Counted from the stretch's first letter, positions 1 through 8,110 are shown. The stretch is 20,336 nt of DNA from CBDULQ01 sp965368115 (GCA_965368115.1 CBDULQ010000038.1:1-20336); one strand, 5' to 3'. Program-made: numbers and translations. Notes: generated by a model from the letters alone, not told the origin.

Positions 1-107
1 ACAAGCAGGTCAACTTCTGTATGAAAAATGCCGCCAAGGCCAACTGGACACCGGCACAGACCAGTGCCGTGGTCGAGTACCTGAACACGAAGTTTTACAA
101 GTTCTAA
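1..107 (+). CDS. 3' end of an unidentified gene (C-terminal 34 residues)
   Basis: Reading from base 3, the frame is open for 34 codons to a TAA at 105-107 and ends in VVEYLNTKFYKF; the start lies outside the window. The composition (amphipathic helix, one Cys, aromatic C-terminus) looks like a real protein end. It vaguely resembles the last helix of small c-type cytochromes (a V-x-YLN pattern), but no haem motif is visible, so this is only a guess. The rsgA start codon follows 8 bases after the stop, so the two genes may be co-transcribed. Confidence 0.6.
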   Translation, partial: KQVNFCMKNAAKANWTPAQTSAVVEYLNTKFYKF

Positions 108-115
108 CCCCGCCT

Positions 116-1126
116 ATGGCAAAACGCCGGATCACAGATCAACAGAAACGTCGTATCGCACAAATCCAGCAAAAACGACGGGACCGAGCCGGCAAACAGC
201 AACAACTTCTCAACGCACAATTCAACGAGCAGGCCCTCGGCCCGGAACAACCGGGTCGGGTCATCACCAACTTCGGTCAGGCATTGATCGTCGAGGACGA
301 CCAGGGTGAATTGCAGCGCTGTGTTTCCCGTCAGAACCTGGGCGCCATCGTCTGCGGCGACAAGGTGATCTGGCAGGACGCGCAAACCGGCGAAGGTGTC
401 ATCGTCGCCGTCGAACCACGCAGTTCCCTGTTACAGAAACCCGGCTTCGGCGGCAAGCTGAAACCCATGGCCGCCAACATCGACCAGATCATCATCGTCT
501 CCTCGGTCAAACCGGAACCCAATGCCTTTCTCATCGATCGTTACCTGGTGGCCGCCGAGTCTCTGCCTGCGACCCCGATATTGCTATTCAATAAAATCGA
601 TTTGCTGGACGACGACAACCGCAGCGACATCGAACAGTTACAACAACTGTATCGTTCCATCGGCTACCAGGTGATCCAGGCCAGTCGCACGCTGGATCAT
701 GGTTTCGATGAACTGGACGAGGTCATCAAAAACAAAACCAGCATCATGGTCGGTCTGTCCGGGGTCGGTAAATCGTCATTGATTCAACACCTGTTGCCGG
801 AACAGGATATTCGTATCGGTGAGTTATCCCGGGCCAGCGGCGAAGGTACGCACACAACCACCAGTTCGACCTGGTACAACCTGCCTGAAGGCGGCAGCCT
901 GATCGACTCACCGGGCGTGCGCAATTTCGGACTCTGGCATATGTCGGAAGACGACATGCTGCAGGGCTTCATCGAATTGCGTCCGTTCATCGGCCGATGC
1001 AAGTTTTCCAACTGCAAACACGAGTCGGAACCGGGTTGCGCCATTCAACAGGCACTGGACGAAGGCCGCATCAGCGCACAACGCTTTGCCAGTTATCGCA
1101 AGATGTGTGAGGAATACGCCGGCTGA
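116..1126 (+). CDS. rsgA: Small ribosomal subunit biogenesis GTPase RsgA
   Basis: 336-aa circularly permuted GTPase that helps late 30S subunit maturation. The order of motifs is diagnostic: an N-terminal basic tail and OB-fold (about residues 45-115), G4 NKID at 159-162, then G1 GLSGVGKSS at 213-221, G2 threonines near 244-249, G3 DSPG at 264-267, and a C-terminal zinc knuckle with Cys295, Cys300, His302 and Cys308. Length fits the family. The ATG at 116 gives the expected Lys/Arg/Gln-rich start. RsgA cycles on the 30S subunit, is stimulated by it, and releases other assembly factors such as RbfA (family knowledge). It converges on the DUF3025 gene with only 12 bases between the stops, and no clear terminator is visible there. 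Confidence 0.96.
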   Translation: MAKRRITDQQKRRIAQIQQKRRDRAGKQQQLLNAQFNEQALGPEQPGRVITNFGQALIVEDDQGELQRCVSRQNLGAIVCGDKVIWQDAQTGEGVIVAVEPRSSLLQKPGFGGKLKPMAANIDQIIIVSSVKPEPNAFLIDRYLVAAESLPATPILLFNKIDLLDDDNRSDIEQLQQLYRSIGYQVIQASRTLDHGFDELDEVIKNKTSIMVGLSGVGKSSLIQHLLPEQDIRIGELSRASGEGTHTTTSSTWYNLPEGGSLIDSPGVRNFGLWHMSEDDMLQGFIELRPFIGRCKFSNCKHESEPGCAIQQALDEGRISAQRFASYRKMCEEYAG

Positions 1127-1138
1127 ACGCGGCGCTGA

Positions 1139-1915
1139 TCAGGGCCTGAAATAATCCTGATTGTCGTAGAAATCGGGCTGCTGATTCGGCGCATACCAGC
1201 CCGGCACACCGAGCAGCGGAAACGGCACCAGATCCTGTTTACTCTGAATCGCATCGTCGAACCACTGGTGCGACAGGGTCATATCCAGTTGCTTTAAATC
1301 GCCCTGTAACAATGTTTCCGATTCGATCAACAGCGTGTGTGTCGTCATACCCACATAAGGCTGCAATGCTTTTTCATACATGGCATGACCGAACACCACG
1401 CAGCGCAAATCCGCTTCGAAAGCCGAGCGATGATCAACAAACAGGGACTGCCATTGTCGATCACGGATCATCTGTAACAGATCGGCTCGCCGACTGATGA
1501 TGACCGCACCGCATTCATCGAACAGGGTCAGTAAATTTTCCAGCGGGCTGCGATTGGTACCCGGCTCGCGCTGCATGCTGGCCTGAAAGTGCAGCGTATT
1601 CAGGGCCTGCTTGGTGTGCGGAAAACTCAACCATACCAGCGCATTGAAAAAGTCATGCCAGTTGCAAAGCCGTGTCTGTAGTTCACCCTGCAGAAAAATG
1701 CGCGATTCATATAGCGCTTCGAAATCCTGCGACCGCTCATCCTGTGCCACCGGCAAAACGTCCATACCCTGCTGGCTGAACACGTTTCGATAATCGTCAA
1801 GCTGCGGCCATGCGCCCTGCTGGAAAAAATTTTCCGCGCAGGGGCGTAAAGGTTCAAACAAAAGCGAGCGCTCAAAGAAACGGGCATCCCAGTGCTGATA
1901 CATAGATTCACTCAT
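1139..1915 (-). CDS. DUF3025 domain-containing protein
   Basis: 258-aa soluble protein without signal peptide or membrane segment. It carries the recognisable DUF3025 core, including an FNALVWLSFPHTK block near residues 88-100 and a conserved DECGA/DLL region near 132-146. DUF3025 proteins occur in gammaproteobacteria and betaproteobacteria; no biochemical function is established. The gene starts 5 bases after the tadA stop, so the two are almost certainly one transcript. Two in-frame ATGs lie close together (codons 1 and 5) and neither has a strong Shine-Dalgarno, consistent with translation coupled to tadA. Start choice is therefore uncertain by four residues. Confidence 0.85.
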   Translation of the reverse strand: MSESMYQHWDARFFERSLLFEPLRPCAENFFQQGAWPQLDDYRNVFSQQGMDVLPVAQDERSQDFEALYESRIFLQGELQTRLCNWHDFFNALVWLSFPHTKQALNTLHFQASMQREPGTNRSPLENLLTLFDECGAVIISRRADLLQMIRDRQWQSLFVDHRSAFEADLRCVVFGHAMYEKALQPYVGMTTHTLLIESETLLQGDLKQLDMTLSHQWFDDAIQSKQDLVPFPLLGVPGWYAPNQQPDFYDNQDYFRP

Positions 1916-1920
1916 CAGCG

Positions 1921-2385
1921 TCAGGACTGCCTGCGGCGATGGCGAAAGAACTGTTGCAACTGTTCACGACATTCCGGCTCCATGACACCACCGGTCACTT
2001 CAACGCGATGGTTATGCTGCACAGCCTGCAACAGATCGAAGACCGTTCCCGCAGCACCGGTCTTCGGATCAAAAGCACCGAACACCAGACGCTTGATACG
2101 CGCATGAATCATCGCGCCTACACACATGGGACAGGGTTCCAGGGTAACGTACAATGTAGTATCGATCAGACGATAGTTATTCAGCGCCTCGCCAGCCTGA
2201 CGTATCGCCATAACCTCCGCATGGGCACTGGCATCGTGAGATTGAATCGGCTGGTTCCAGCCTTCGGCAATCAGTTCATTGTCCTTGACCAGCACCGCAC
2301 CAACCGGGACCTCACCCAGGGCTTCAGCTTTTTTAGCCATATCCATGGCAAATTTCATCCAGTGCTGATCGTCGTGTTCAGTCAT
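1921..2385 (-). CDS. tadA: tRNA adenosine(34) deaminase TadA
   Basis: 154-aa zinc deaminase that converts A34 to inosine at the wobble position of tRNA-Arg(ACG). The catalytic motifs are intact: HAE at residues 55-57 (zinc ligand His and the proton-shuttle Glu) and PCPMC at 84-88 (the two zinc Cys ligands). The N-terminal block LGEVPVGAVLV is also typical. Length matches the family. The ATG at 2385 has only a poor upstream ribosome-binding sequence. A small inverted repeat (GCCTGA/TCAGGC, 2398-2414) lies just upstream in the leader. It is transcribed with the DUF3025 gene. Confidence 0.96.
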   Translation of the reverse strand: MTEHDDQHWMKFAMDMAKKAEALGEVPVGAVLVKDNELIAEGWNQPIQSHDASAHAEVMAIRQAGEALNNYRLIDTTLYVTLEPCPMCVGAMIHARIKRLVFGAFDPKTGAAGTVFDLLQAVQHNHRVEVTGGVMEPECREQLQQFFRHRRRQS

Positions 2386-2397
2386 AAATACCAGTGA

Positions 2398-2414
2398 GCC
2401 TGATCAATTCAGGC
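2398..2414. repeat. Small inverted repeat upstream of tadA
   Basis: GCCTGA at 2398-2403 and TCAGGC at 2409-2414 form a perfect 6-bp stem with a 5-base loop. No T run follows on either strand, so it is not an intrinsic terminator. It could be a leader hairpin of tadA, or chance. Confidence 0.3.
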
Positions 2415-2488
2415 CATTCGTTGAAGTCAGCTTGTCGAAACAAGGCAACGGCAGGATCGTCATTTGAAATCTGCTGGATGAATGCAGC

Positions 2489-2653
2489 TCAGCCGGATGG
2501 CTGATCATCGCGGCGTGGCGACAGCTTTTCCAGTATCAGGCTGCCCAGCAAAATGCCCAGCAACAGGAAGCCGCCCAGAAAAATGCGCAAAGGTTCAGGC
2601 ACCCTGGAAGGACGTTTGTTCTCTCGAGAACCGGTAGGTAAGGCCAGACACAT
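2489..2653 (-). CDS. Small single-pass membrane protein (54 aa), hypothetical
   Basis: An ATG at 2651-2653 opens 54 codons to a TGA at 2489-2491. The product has a short polar, Arg-rich N-terminus (RENKRPSRVPEP), then a clear hydrophobic helix at about residues 24-41 (IFLGGFLLLGILLGSLIL) and a charged tail (EKLSPRRDD). This is a typical inner-membrane small-protein layout, which random frames rarely give. The family is not recognised. It lies 103 bases upstream of tadA on the same strand, so it may head that operon. There is no Shine-Dalgarno, and a TATAAT box ends only six bases before the ATG, so the message may be leaderless. It could still be spurious; the overlapping longer frame on this strand looks much less protein-like. 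Confidence 0.55.
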   Translation of the reverse strand: MCLALPTGSRENKRPSRVPEPLRIFLGGFLLLGILLGSLILEKLSPRRDDQPSG

Positions 2654-2659
2654 GAGCCG

Positions 2660-2665
2660 ATTATA
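2660..2665 (-). promoter_or_regulatory. Candidate -10 box (TATAAT) for the 54-aa protein gene
   Basis: On the minus strand a consensus TATAAT ends six bases before the ATG at 2653. A start about seven bases downstream would fall on the ATG itself, implying a leaderless transcript. The hexamer at the matching -35 position (TTTCGT, 2683-2688) is poor, so the promoter is only moderately supported. Confidence 0.35.
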
Positions 2666-3134
2666 ATGGGCAGAGCGACTAGACGAAAGCTTAAAAACCG
2701 GACATCGTGCACGATATCAGAGGTGATCGCGTCATACTGTGCCAGCTCATTCCGATCAGTAGTCATTATCAATCTGCAAGCATACACGTCATGACCAGGT
2801 CATACGCCTGCAGCGCACCCGAACAAACCCAGTGCCACAGCAGAATAATGCCTTTTTTTTCAATACCCTGTTTCAGGGTTCACCTATCCAGATCGGCCAG
2901 TAAACTGGAAACAACCAGATGTGCTGCTCAAGCACCAGTTCTGCCACGTCAATGCTATTACTTGATGGAGGCACCTGGATCGTTTTCACAAGCGCGGACT
3001 TCTGGAACTGTGTGGTGGCGACAGCCAGTGAAATATCAATCAATCCTGCATACAGAGCAATCAGATCCCCACTGATGTGAGAGCGATGTAGATATTTCAA
3101 GACATTTCTTCCGACATTGCAACCCGACGATCAA

Positions 3135-3151
3135 TACTGATCGAATCAGTA
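3135..3151. repeat. Perfect 7-bp inverted repeat
   Basis: TACTGAT at 3135-3141 and ATCAGTA at 3145-3151 around a CGA centre. Allowing one bulged base, the pairing extends by ATA/TAT. It is AT-rich with no adjacent T run, so more operator-like than terminator-like. Its significance is unknown. Confidence 0.35.
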
Positions 3152-3173
3152 GTATCACGTATGCTTATTGCGG

Positions 3174-3201
3174 AAAAAAATGGTTTTAACACGGTGAAAA
3201 C
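3174..3201 (-). terminator. Candidate intrinsic terminator of the cation/proton antiporter operon
   Basis: On the minus strand a weak imperfect hairpin (GTTTT...AAAAC outer stem at 3197-3201 and 3183-3187, with a short inner CA/TG pairing) is followed by a 7-base T run at 3174-3180. It begins 12 bases beyond the stop of the frameshifted tail gene, which is where an operon terminator would be expected. The stem is AT-rich and bulged, so strength is doubtful. Confidence 0.35.
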
Positions 3202-3212
3202 TAGCAATACAA

Positions 3213-3441
3213 CTACCGTCGATAGAACATTTTTCTGTACATCTTCTCCAGCATCTCCATTTGCTGACTACATCTATCATTCGTGGCAATGTCTGCTTCA
3301 TAAAGGTGTTTTTGAAATATGTTCCGCGCCGCATCCAGAGACGTGGGATCACTAAGTCTTTTTCATTGTAAGCAGTAGTGTGGTGTACACAGGCCCTTGG
3401 TTCTCTATGACGCCTGCCTGACGAACAATATTCGAAGACAC
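3213..3441 (-). pseudogene. Frameshifted small gene at the tail of the antiporter operon
   Basis: A GTG at 3439-3441, one base after the stop of the upstream subunit gene, opens a 29-codon frame ending MKKT-stop. A second frame then runs 49 codons to the TAG at 3213-3215 (DPTSLDAARNIFQKHL ... MYRKMFYRR), with helical, clearly protein-like composition but no good start of its own. The two join if one A is removed from the five-A run in ATGAAAAAG (codons then read ATG AAA AGA CTT AGT GAT), giving a continuous 75-aa protein. It is probably soluble and alpha-helical, and no family is recognised. Causes could be a sequencing error in the A run, a true inactivating mutation, or slippage. An alternative ATG overlapping the upstream stop (3441-3443) opens only 12 codons. 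Confidence 0.45.
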
Positions 3442-3442
3442 A

Positions 3443-5152
3443 TCAAAATACAGCCAGACAGGTGGTCAGAAAAACCAGCAATAACAAGAGCGACATCGCT
3501 GAGCGCCAGCGAAGGAGTGCAGTTTCCAGTAACCCCGTGACATTGTTTCTCGCCAGGAGAAACTGTATAAGCAACCCCAGTGCCCGCCCAATAGTAGTCC
3601 ATTGTTCCTCGCCGCGAACAAATAATCGGCCAGCTCCATCTTTCATCAATATCATCCAATTGATGATATGCGACACTACATCACCTGCCACAAAGCTCGG
3701 TAGTCGAAGCAAGTGCCGTCTTGAGTTCAGCACCGCCACCGATATGGCGGCTAGAACAGAGAAAAGGCTAATGGCCAGATCCCCTGTTGTGATGTAAGAA
3801 AGCTGGTACCCTGCCGCAAACGTCGCCACCAGAGTGAGTACAGCAGCCCATAGCGCAATGACTGAGACCTTAACAGGACGCGAATCCGTTGTCGCCAACG
3901 AGGACGTGTATCGCTGTGCAGGCATGTTGGAAAGCTCGATACCCCCATGTAAAAAACTGTTACCCGCCAGCAAAGCGATGATCACCATAGCCGACATAAT
4001 GGTTAACGCAGGTACTCTGACCTCCATTCCCCAGGCCAGACCAAGCGGCGACATCGCCAGCAGCAACACGGCCAACCAGTTCAACACGGAGGCAAAACGG
4101 GAAAGCATGCGTGACACGGCAACTTCATTGATCTCATCAAGCAACAGGATTGCCGCCAGAGCAGCCCCAGACTGAATCAAGACGGCTGCGGATGGATCTG
4201 CGAGGCTTTCCCACAGGGCGGGTTGCTGTAAGCCGGTATTCAGCACAACCAACCACACGCTGGCCAGGACAATCATTACATACCCTAGAACGGCTCGACG
4301 ATGAATTTGCGACAATCCGGCAATACTCGCATATATCAAGGTCAGCCAGGCCAGCCACTGCAGAATTGCAGCACCAATAGAGGCATCAAGCTGACCAGGC
4401 GGCATTAAACGCCAGCTACCCAGCAGGCTCGCACCAAATATAAAAGCAACCAGGGCGGGCCGCAGTTCCACACCGGCTCTGGCGAAGACCAAAGGCAACC
4501 AGAAATGCACACCAAGCATGCCGGACTTTATGCCGAAACCGATAATCAACAGACTGAGCACCAGACTCTTGTCATCGATGTCCATGAGAGCCTGTTGCAA
4601 TGATCCGAAGTCGACGGCTCCGGCTACCTGACCCAGCATCAGCAGCGCTTCGAATAACAGTAAATCGCTGACAACCAGCAGCACAATCAGTGTCCGGCCT
4701 GCGTTCCGTGTGTGCATATCAGACTCAAAGACCAATGCCCCATATAAGCTGTATCCGGTGATCGTAGCTGCCGAGAAAAACAGCAAAGCATCGCCAGCGA
4801 GAACCAGACTGAAACTACCGCTCATCGCAAGTAACAACATCACACCCATGGCACTGGAATCGGCAGCCCTCAACCTCGCACACGCCAAAACGCCACTTGC
4901 CAGCCAGAGCATGGAGATGAGAGACAAAAATACCTGCCCGCTAGCATCCAGTGCCAGAACCCCTCCCAACATAATGCCGGGTAATTCCAGCACATTATTT
5001 ACAAAAACAGATAGCACCAGTGCCGGCAACGCAGCCCAGGGTAGCAAGACCAACCCCACCGACCGCAGACTCGGAAGTATCAGCAGACCCGCGATCACGA
5101 GTGGCCAAACAATCGGCAACAGCAGCAACACTTCTGGCATCCCAACACTCAT
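3443..5152 (-). CDS. Degenerate MrpD/NuoL-family antiporter-like membrane subunit
   Basis: 569-aa protein with about 14 membrane helices and the general layout of the proton-conducting antiporter family (MrpA/MrpD, NuoL/M/N). It starts at an ATG whose ATGA overlaps the stop of the preceding subunit gene; a longer upstream in-frame start exists but lies inside that gene. Lined up by eye with its two neighbours, it keeps the helix-7 Lys (Lys209 in GIKSGMLGVHFWLP). It has lost the helix-5 Glu (Thr130 in the equivalent place), the helix-8 Lys (Gly240) with its His partner, and the helix-12 Lys (Ala near 331). If the alignment is right, it cannot use the usual charged ion path and may be structural or regulatory. 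Its position suggests membership of the same complex. Confidence 0.75.
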   Translation of the reverse strand: MSVGMPEVLLLLPIVWPLVIAGLLILPSLRSVGLVLLPWAALPALVLSVFVNNVLELPGIMLGGVLALDASGQVFLSLISMLWLASGVLACARLRAADSSAMGVMLLLAMSGSFSLVLAGDALLFFSAATITGYSLYGALVFESDMHTRNAGRTLIVLLVVSDLLLFEALLMLGQVAGAVDFGSLQQALMDIDDKSLVLSLLIIGFGIKSGMLGVHFWLPLVFARAGVELRPALVAFIFGASLLGSWRLMPPGQLDASIGAAILQWLAWLTLIYASIAGLSQIHRRAVLGYVMIVLASVWLVVLNTGLQQPALWESLADPSAAVLIQSGAALAAILLLDEINEVAVSRMLSRFASVLNWLAVLLLAMSPLGLAWGMEVRVPALTIMSAMVIIALLAGNSFLHGGIELSNMPAQRYTSSLATTDSRPVKVSVIALWAAVLTLVATFAAGYQLSYITTGDLAISLFSVLAAISVAVLNSRRHLLRLPSFVAGDVVSHIINWMILMKDGAGRLFVRGEEQWTTIGRALGLLIQFLLARNNVTGLLETALLRWRSAMSLLLLLVFLTTCLAVF

Positions 5153-6648
5153 GGCCCGTAAAACTCCCGTTGCGCCACGAGCCTGGCCCATTCCAGTGGG
5201 CTGAATGGAATCGATGCCAGAAGCCCCGTGACCAATGCCAGCAACGCCGTTAACACGGGCGGCAGCAATAGCGCCCAAGCGGTCTCCTTATGCCCAAAGT
5301 CGTGCTCATCTGGCCATTCGGCGGGTGGCAAACAGAACCAGGCACGGTAGAGTATGGGCAGGAAATAGGCGGCATTGAGCGCGCTACTGCCGGCCAGTAC
5401 CAGAAGCACCCATTCCTGGGACGTCTCCAGCGCACCCAGACCGAGATACCACTTACTGATAAACCCGGCAATCGGCGGCGCACCGATCATGCCAAAGGCA
5501 CCGACCGTGAATGCGGCCATGGTCCAGGGCATACGCCGGCCTGCACCATTCATCTCGCTGATCTTATGCACGCCCAGTGTTTCAGCCAGATTACCGGCGC
5601 AGAAAAACAGCGTTATCTTCATCAATCCCTGGTGTACCAGATGTACGATACCGCCGATGGTCGCGATGGGACCAGCGATGGCCACTCCCAGTGTGATATA
5701 GGACACCTGACTGACAGTCGAAAATGCCAGCCTGCGTTTCAGATCATCCTGGTACAAGGCGCGAATCGAGCCGTAGATGATGGTAAATGCCGCCAGCCAG
5801 GCCAGCGGTTGCATGACGCCTAACCCGGCAGCGAACTCTACTCCAAAGACTTCGTAAACGACACGCACTATACCGAATGCACCAGCCTTAACAACGGCCA
5901 CAGCATGCAGCAAGGCACTAACCGGTGCCGGAGCCACCATCGCCTGAGGCAACCAGCCATGTAATGGCACCAGTGCAGCTTTGACGCCGAGGCCGGCGAT
6001 GAGCAACACGAAAATGATCACTAGTGCCGAGCCATGGTCCGGCACAATCTCTCTGACGAAACCACGGGGAGTAAACTCCAGATGACCGGTGAGCACATAA
6101 AGCCATGCAGTACCCAGCAGCAGCAAGACTCCGCCTGTTACCGTATAGATTAAGTAGCGCTGGCCGGCTCGGCGTGCCACATCGGTACCGCGATGAACAA
6201 CCAGGGGATAGGTAGACAGCGTCAACAGCTCGTAGAACAACACGAATGTGATCAGGTTACCGGCCAGCGCCACACCGACGGTAGCTGTCACGCACAAGCT
6301 AAAAAAACCAAAGAAACGGCTACGATGCGGCGCCCCTTCCAGATAACCAATCGCATAGATAGTGGTCAACAACCACAGCACCGAAGAGAGAGTCACGAAA
6401 AGCAATGCCAGAGGCCCTGCGCGCAATACCAGCTCCAGGCCAGGCAGCAACGCCAGGCGCACTTCGAAATGCTGTTCAAGGTATACCCCCCACAACATCA
6501 CACCGACCAGCGCCAGTTTCGAAAACGCACCGAGTAAATTGAGCGCGGTGCGCAAGCGCACCCTTTCTTCCGCCAGGCCGAAAATGATCAGCCCGGGCAA
6601 CAGGGAGCTGGCAATGACCAGCAACGGCATCCACGAATTCCAGGTCAT
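5149..6648 (-). CDS. Second MrpD/NuoL-family proton-conducting antiporter subunit (possible MrpA N-terminal substitute)
   Basis: 499-aa polytopic inner-membrane protein of the complex I/Mrp antiporter family. The ion-path residues are all visible: Glu140 in LFYELLTL (helix 5), Lys223 in GVKAALVPLHGWLP (helix 7), Lys254 in HAVAVVKAG (helix 8) and Lys344 in HQGLMKITLF (helix 12). The family segments APAPVSALLH and FSTVSQVSY are also present. It overlaps its upstream neighbour mrpD by ATGA and the next gene likewise, implying coupled translation. Standard Mrp complexes contain MrpA and MrpD as the two antiporter-like subunits; here this protein may fill the MrpA N-terminal role (inference), although its length is that of MrpD. 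Confidence 0.85.
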   Translation of the reverse strand: MTWNSWMPLLVIASSLLPGLIIFGLAEERVRLRTALNLLGAFSKLALVGVMLWGVYLEQHFEVRLALLPGLELVLRAGPLALLFVTLSSVLWLLTTIYAIGYLEGAPHRSRFFGFFSLCVTATVGVALAGNLITFVLFYELLTLSTYPLVVHRGTDVARRAGQRYLIYTVTGGVLLLLGTAWLYVLTGHLEFTPRGFVREIVPDHGSALVIIFVLLIAGLGVKAALVPLHGWLPQAMVAPAPVSALLHAVAVVKAGAFGIVRVVYEVFGVEFAAGLGVMQPLAWLAAFTIIYGSIRALYQDDLKRRLAFSTVSQVSYITLGVAIAGPIATIGGIVHLVHQGLMKITLFFCAGNLAETLGVHKISEMNGAGRRMPWTMAAFTVGAFGMIGAPPIAGFISKWYLGLGALETSQEWVLLVLAGSSALNAAYFLPILYRAWFCLPPAEWPDEHDFGHKETAWALLLPPVLTALLALVTGLLASIPFSPLEWARLVAQREFYGP

Positions 6649-8105
6649 GGACTCAACTCAACAACACTAAAGGGATCCCCGACCCCGACCAACATCAGAA
6701 ACGGCGACGCGAGAAAACCGACCAGAATGGCGCCAGCCGCCAGCAGCATGGCTGCCCATTGCATCCTGGCCGGCACACTGACCGGTTCGTGCGCCCTGGG
6801 CGCCTGAGTGAAAGCATTACCCAGTACCTTAAATATATAACCAGCCGCCAACAGCCCGCCCAGAAGTATGATGGCAACCATGTCCCAGCGCCCCTGAGTT
6901 AACGCCGCCTGCAACAACAACCACTTGCCATTGAACCCCCCACTCGGAGGAAGCCCCATAATGCTCACGCCCGCCAGGGCAAAGGCCCCTGCTGTAAGAG
7001 GCAGGCGCTGGACCACGCGGTCTAGATCGGCGATACGATCATGACCACCAAACTGCATCAGGTTACCCGCAGCCAGAAACATCGCCGCTTTGGCCAGGGC
7101 ATGGGAAAATGCCAGGTAGACCATAGCACCCCATGCAGTTATGCCGGCACCGGTCAACAGCGGGTATGCCAGAAAAAGATAACCGATCTGCGCGACGGTT
7201 GAGTATGCAACCAGTAACTTGACCCGCGTCTGTCGCAATGCCTGCACCGAACCCCACAGCACTGCTCCAGCCCCCAATAAACCAAACAACTCTTCGACGC
7301 CATCCGACACTTCAGAGAAAACCTCAATCCACAGGCGTAGCAGTATGTAAAAGGAGGCCTTCACCACGAGGGCGGACAACACGGCGCTGACTGGCGCAGA
7401 CGCGCTCGCATGTGCAGGGGGAAGCCAGAAATACAGGGGAAACAGTGCTGTCTTCAGGATCAGACCGGCACTCATCACTCCCAGTGCCGTCCAGGCCAGC
7501 GGAGATGGCCTCACCCGTTCAGACAACAACATAAGATCCACCGTACCGTAACCGTGATACAGCAATGCGACGCCCAGCAGATAGAGCAGTGACCCCAGCA
7601 GTGTCGCCAGTAAATAACGCATGGCCCCCATCAATGCATCGCGACCACCCTGCAACGCCGTCAAGGCCACCGCAGACAAACCGACCAGTTCAAGAGTCAC
7701 ATAGAGATTGAACAGATCGCCTGATAAAAACAGTGCGTTCAATGCACCGAGCAACAACAGCCATAGCGGCCAGAACCGACCAGAGACGGCTGACTTGAAA
7801 TAACTGGTGGCATAGACACTGACCCCGAGCCCAACGAGCGCAATCATGATCAGCATCAACAAACTGAGTCCGTCAACATACAAATCGATACCCAGCGGTG
7901 CTCCCCAGCCACCGACCGCATGGCGATATACGCCATGCGTCAACAGCTGCCAGCCCACACCTGTGACAAGCACACCCACCAGCACCACTGTAGTCAACCC
8001 CAGAGTTTTTGCACTGGCCGGGAACAGGAAACAGACGATTCCTCCTACCAGGGGCAACAAAATCAGCACTGGTCCCCAATGAAACTGAGAAAACAACGCT
8101 TCCAT
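6645..8105 (-). CDS. mrpD: Na+/H+ antiporter subunit MrpD/MnhD
   Basis: 486-aa membrane protein of about 14 helices, the antiporter-like subunit D of Mrp (MbhH in membrane-bound hydrogenase). Key residues are intact: Glu139 (LYVTLELVG), Lys218 (LILKTALFPLYFWLPP), Lys249 (ALVVKASF) and Lys339 (FSHALAKAAMF), together with the SAPVSAVLSAL segment. Length fits MrpD. It begins 5 bases after the mrpC stop and its ATGA overlaps the next subunit gene. Within Mrp, subunit D takes part in proton and Na+ translocation next to subunit C (family knowledge). Confidence 0.92.
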   Translation of the reverse strand: MEALFSQFHWGPVLILLPLVGGIVCFLFPASAKTLGLTTVVLVGVLVTGVGWQLLTHGVYRHAVGGWGAPLGIDLYVDGLSLLMLIMIALVGLGVSVYATSYFKSAVSGRFWPLWLLLLGALNALFLSGDLFNLYVTLELVGLSAVALTALQGGRDALMGAMRYLLATLLGSLLYLLGVALLYHGYGTVDLMLLSERVRPSPLAWTALGVMSAGLILKTALFPLYFWLPPAHASASAPVSAVLSALVVKASFYILLRLWIEVFSEVSDGVEELFGLLGAGAVLWGSVQALRQTRVKLLVAYSTVAQIGYLFLAYPLLTGAGITAWGAMVYLAFSHALAKAAMFLAAGNLMQFGGHDRIADLDRVVQRLPLTAGAFALAGVSIMGLPPSGGFNGKWLLLQAALTQGRWDMVAIILLGGLLAAGYIFKVLGNAFTQAPRAHEPVSVPARMQWAAMLLAAGAILVGFLASPFLMLVGVGDPFSVVELSP

Positions 8106-8110
8106 GAAAG

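Larger units (their letters stand above)
2654..3212. other. Gene-poor stretch, no convincing gene
   Basis: About 560 bases between the 54-aa membrane protein gene and the tail of the cation/proton operon. Open frames on both strands have unlikely compositions. The best candidate is a minus-strand frame with a TTG start at 3100 ending at 2873 (75 aa, with some hydrophobic stretches), which has a GGAAG seven bases before the TTG but matches no family I know. Other content: a GC-rich 6-bp hairpin (ACCCTG/CAGGGT, 2865-2879) beside an 8-base T run at 2853-2860, and a 7-bp inverted repeat at 3135-3151. The T run precedes the hairpin on the plus strand, so that hairpin is not a terminator. Confidence 0.5.

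Noticed and set aside
2536..2787. 83-aa minus-strand frame overlapping the 54-aa membrane protein
   Set aside because: The overlap is in another frame and its end is Cys/Trp-rich, typical of a shadow of the real hydrophobic helix; the 54-aa frame is far more protein-like.
2851..2880. GC-rich hairpin beside an 8-base T run, as a terminator
   Set aside because: The T run comes before the hairpin on the plus strand and is an A run on the minus strand, so neither orientation fits an intrinsic terminator.
2707..3075. 122-aa plus-strand open frame
   Set aside because: Composition is unlike a folded protein, there is no Shine-Dalgarno, and no domain is recognisable.
5153..5278. N-terminal extension of the third antiporter subunit to 5278
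   Set aside because: The extra 42 residues lie inside the preceding gene and are Gly/Ala-rich shadow sequence; the ATGA overlap at 5149-5152 is the usual coupling start.
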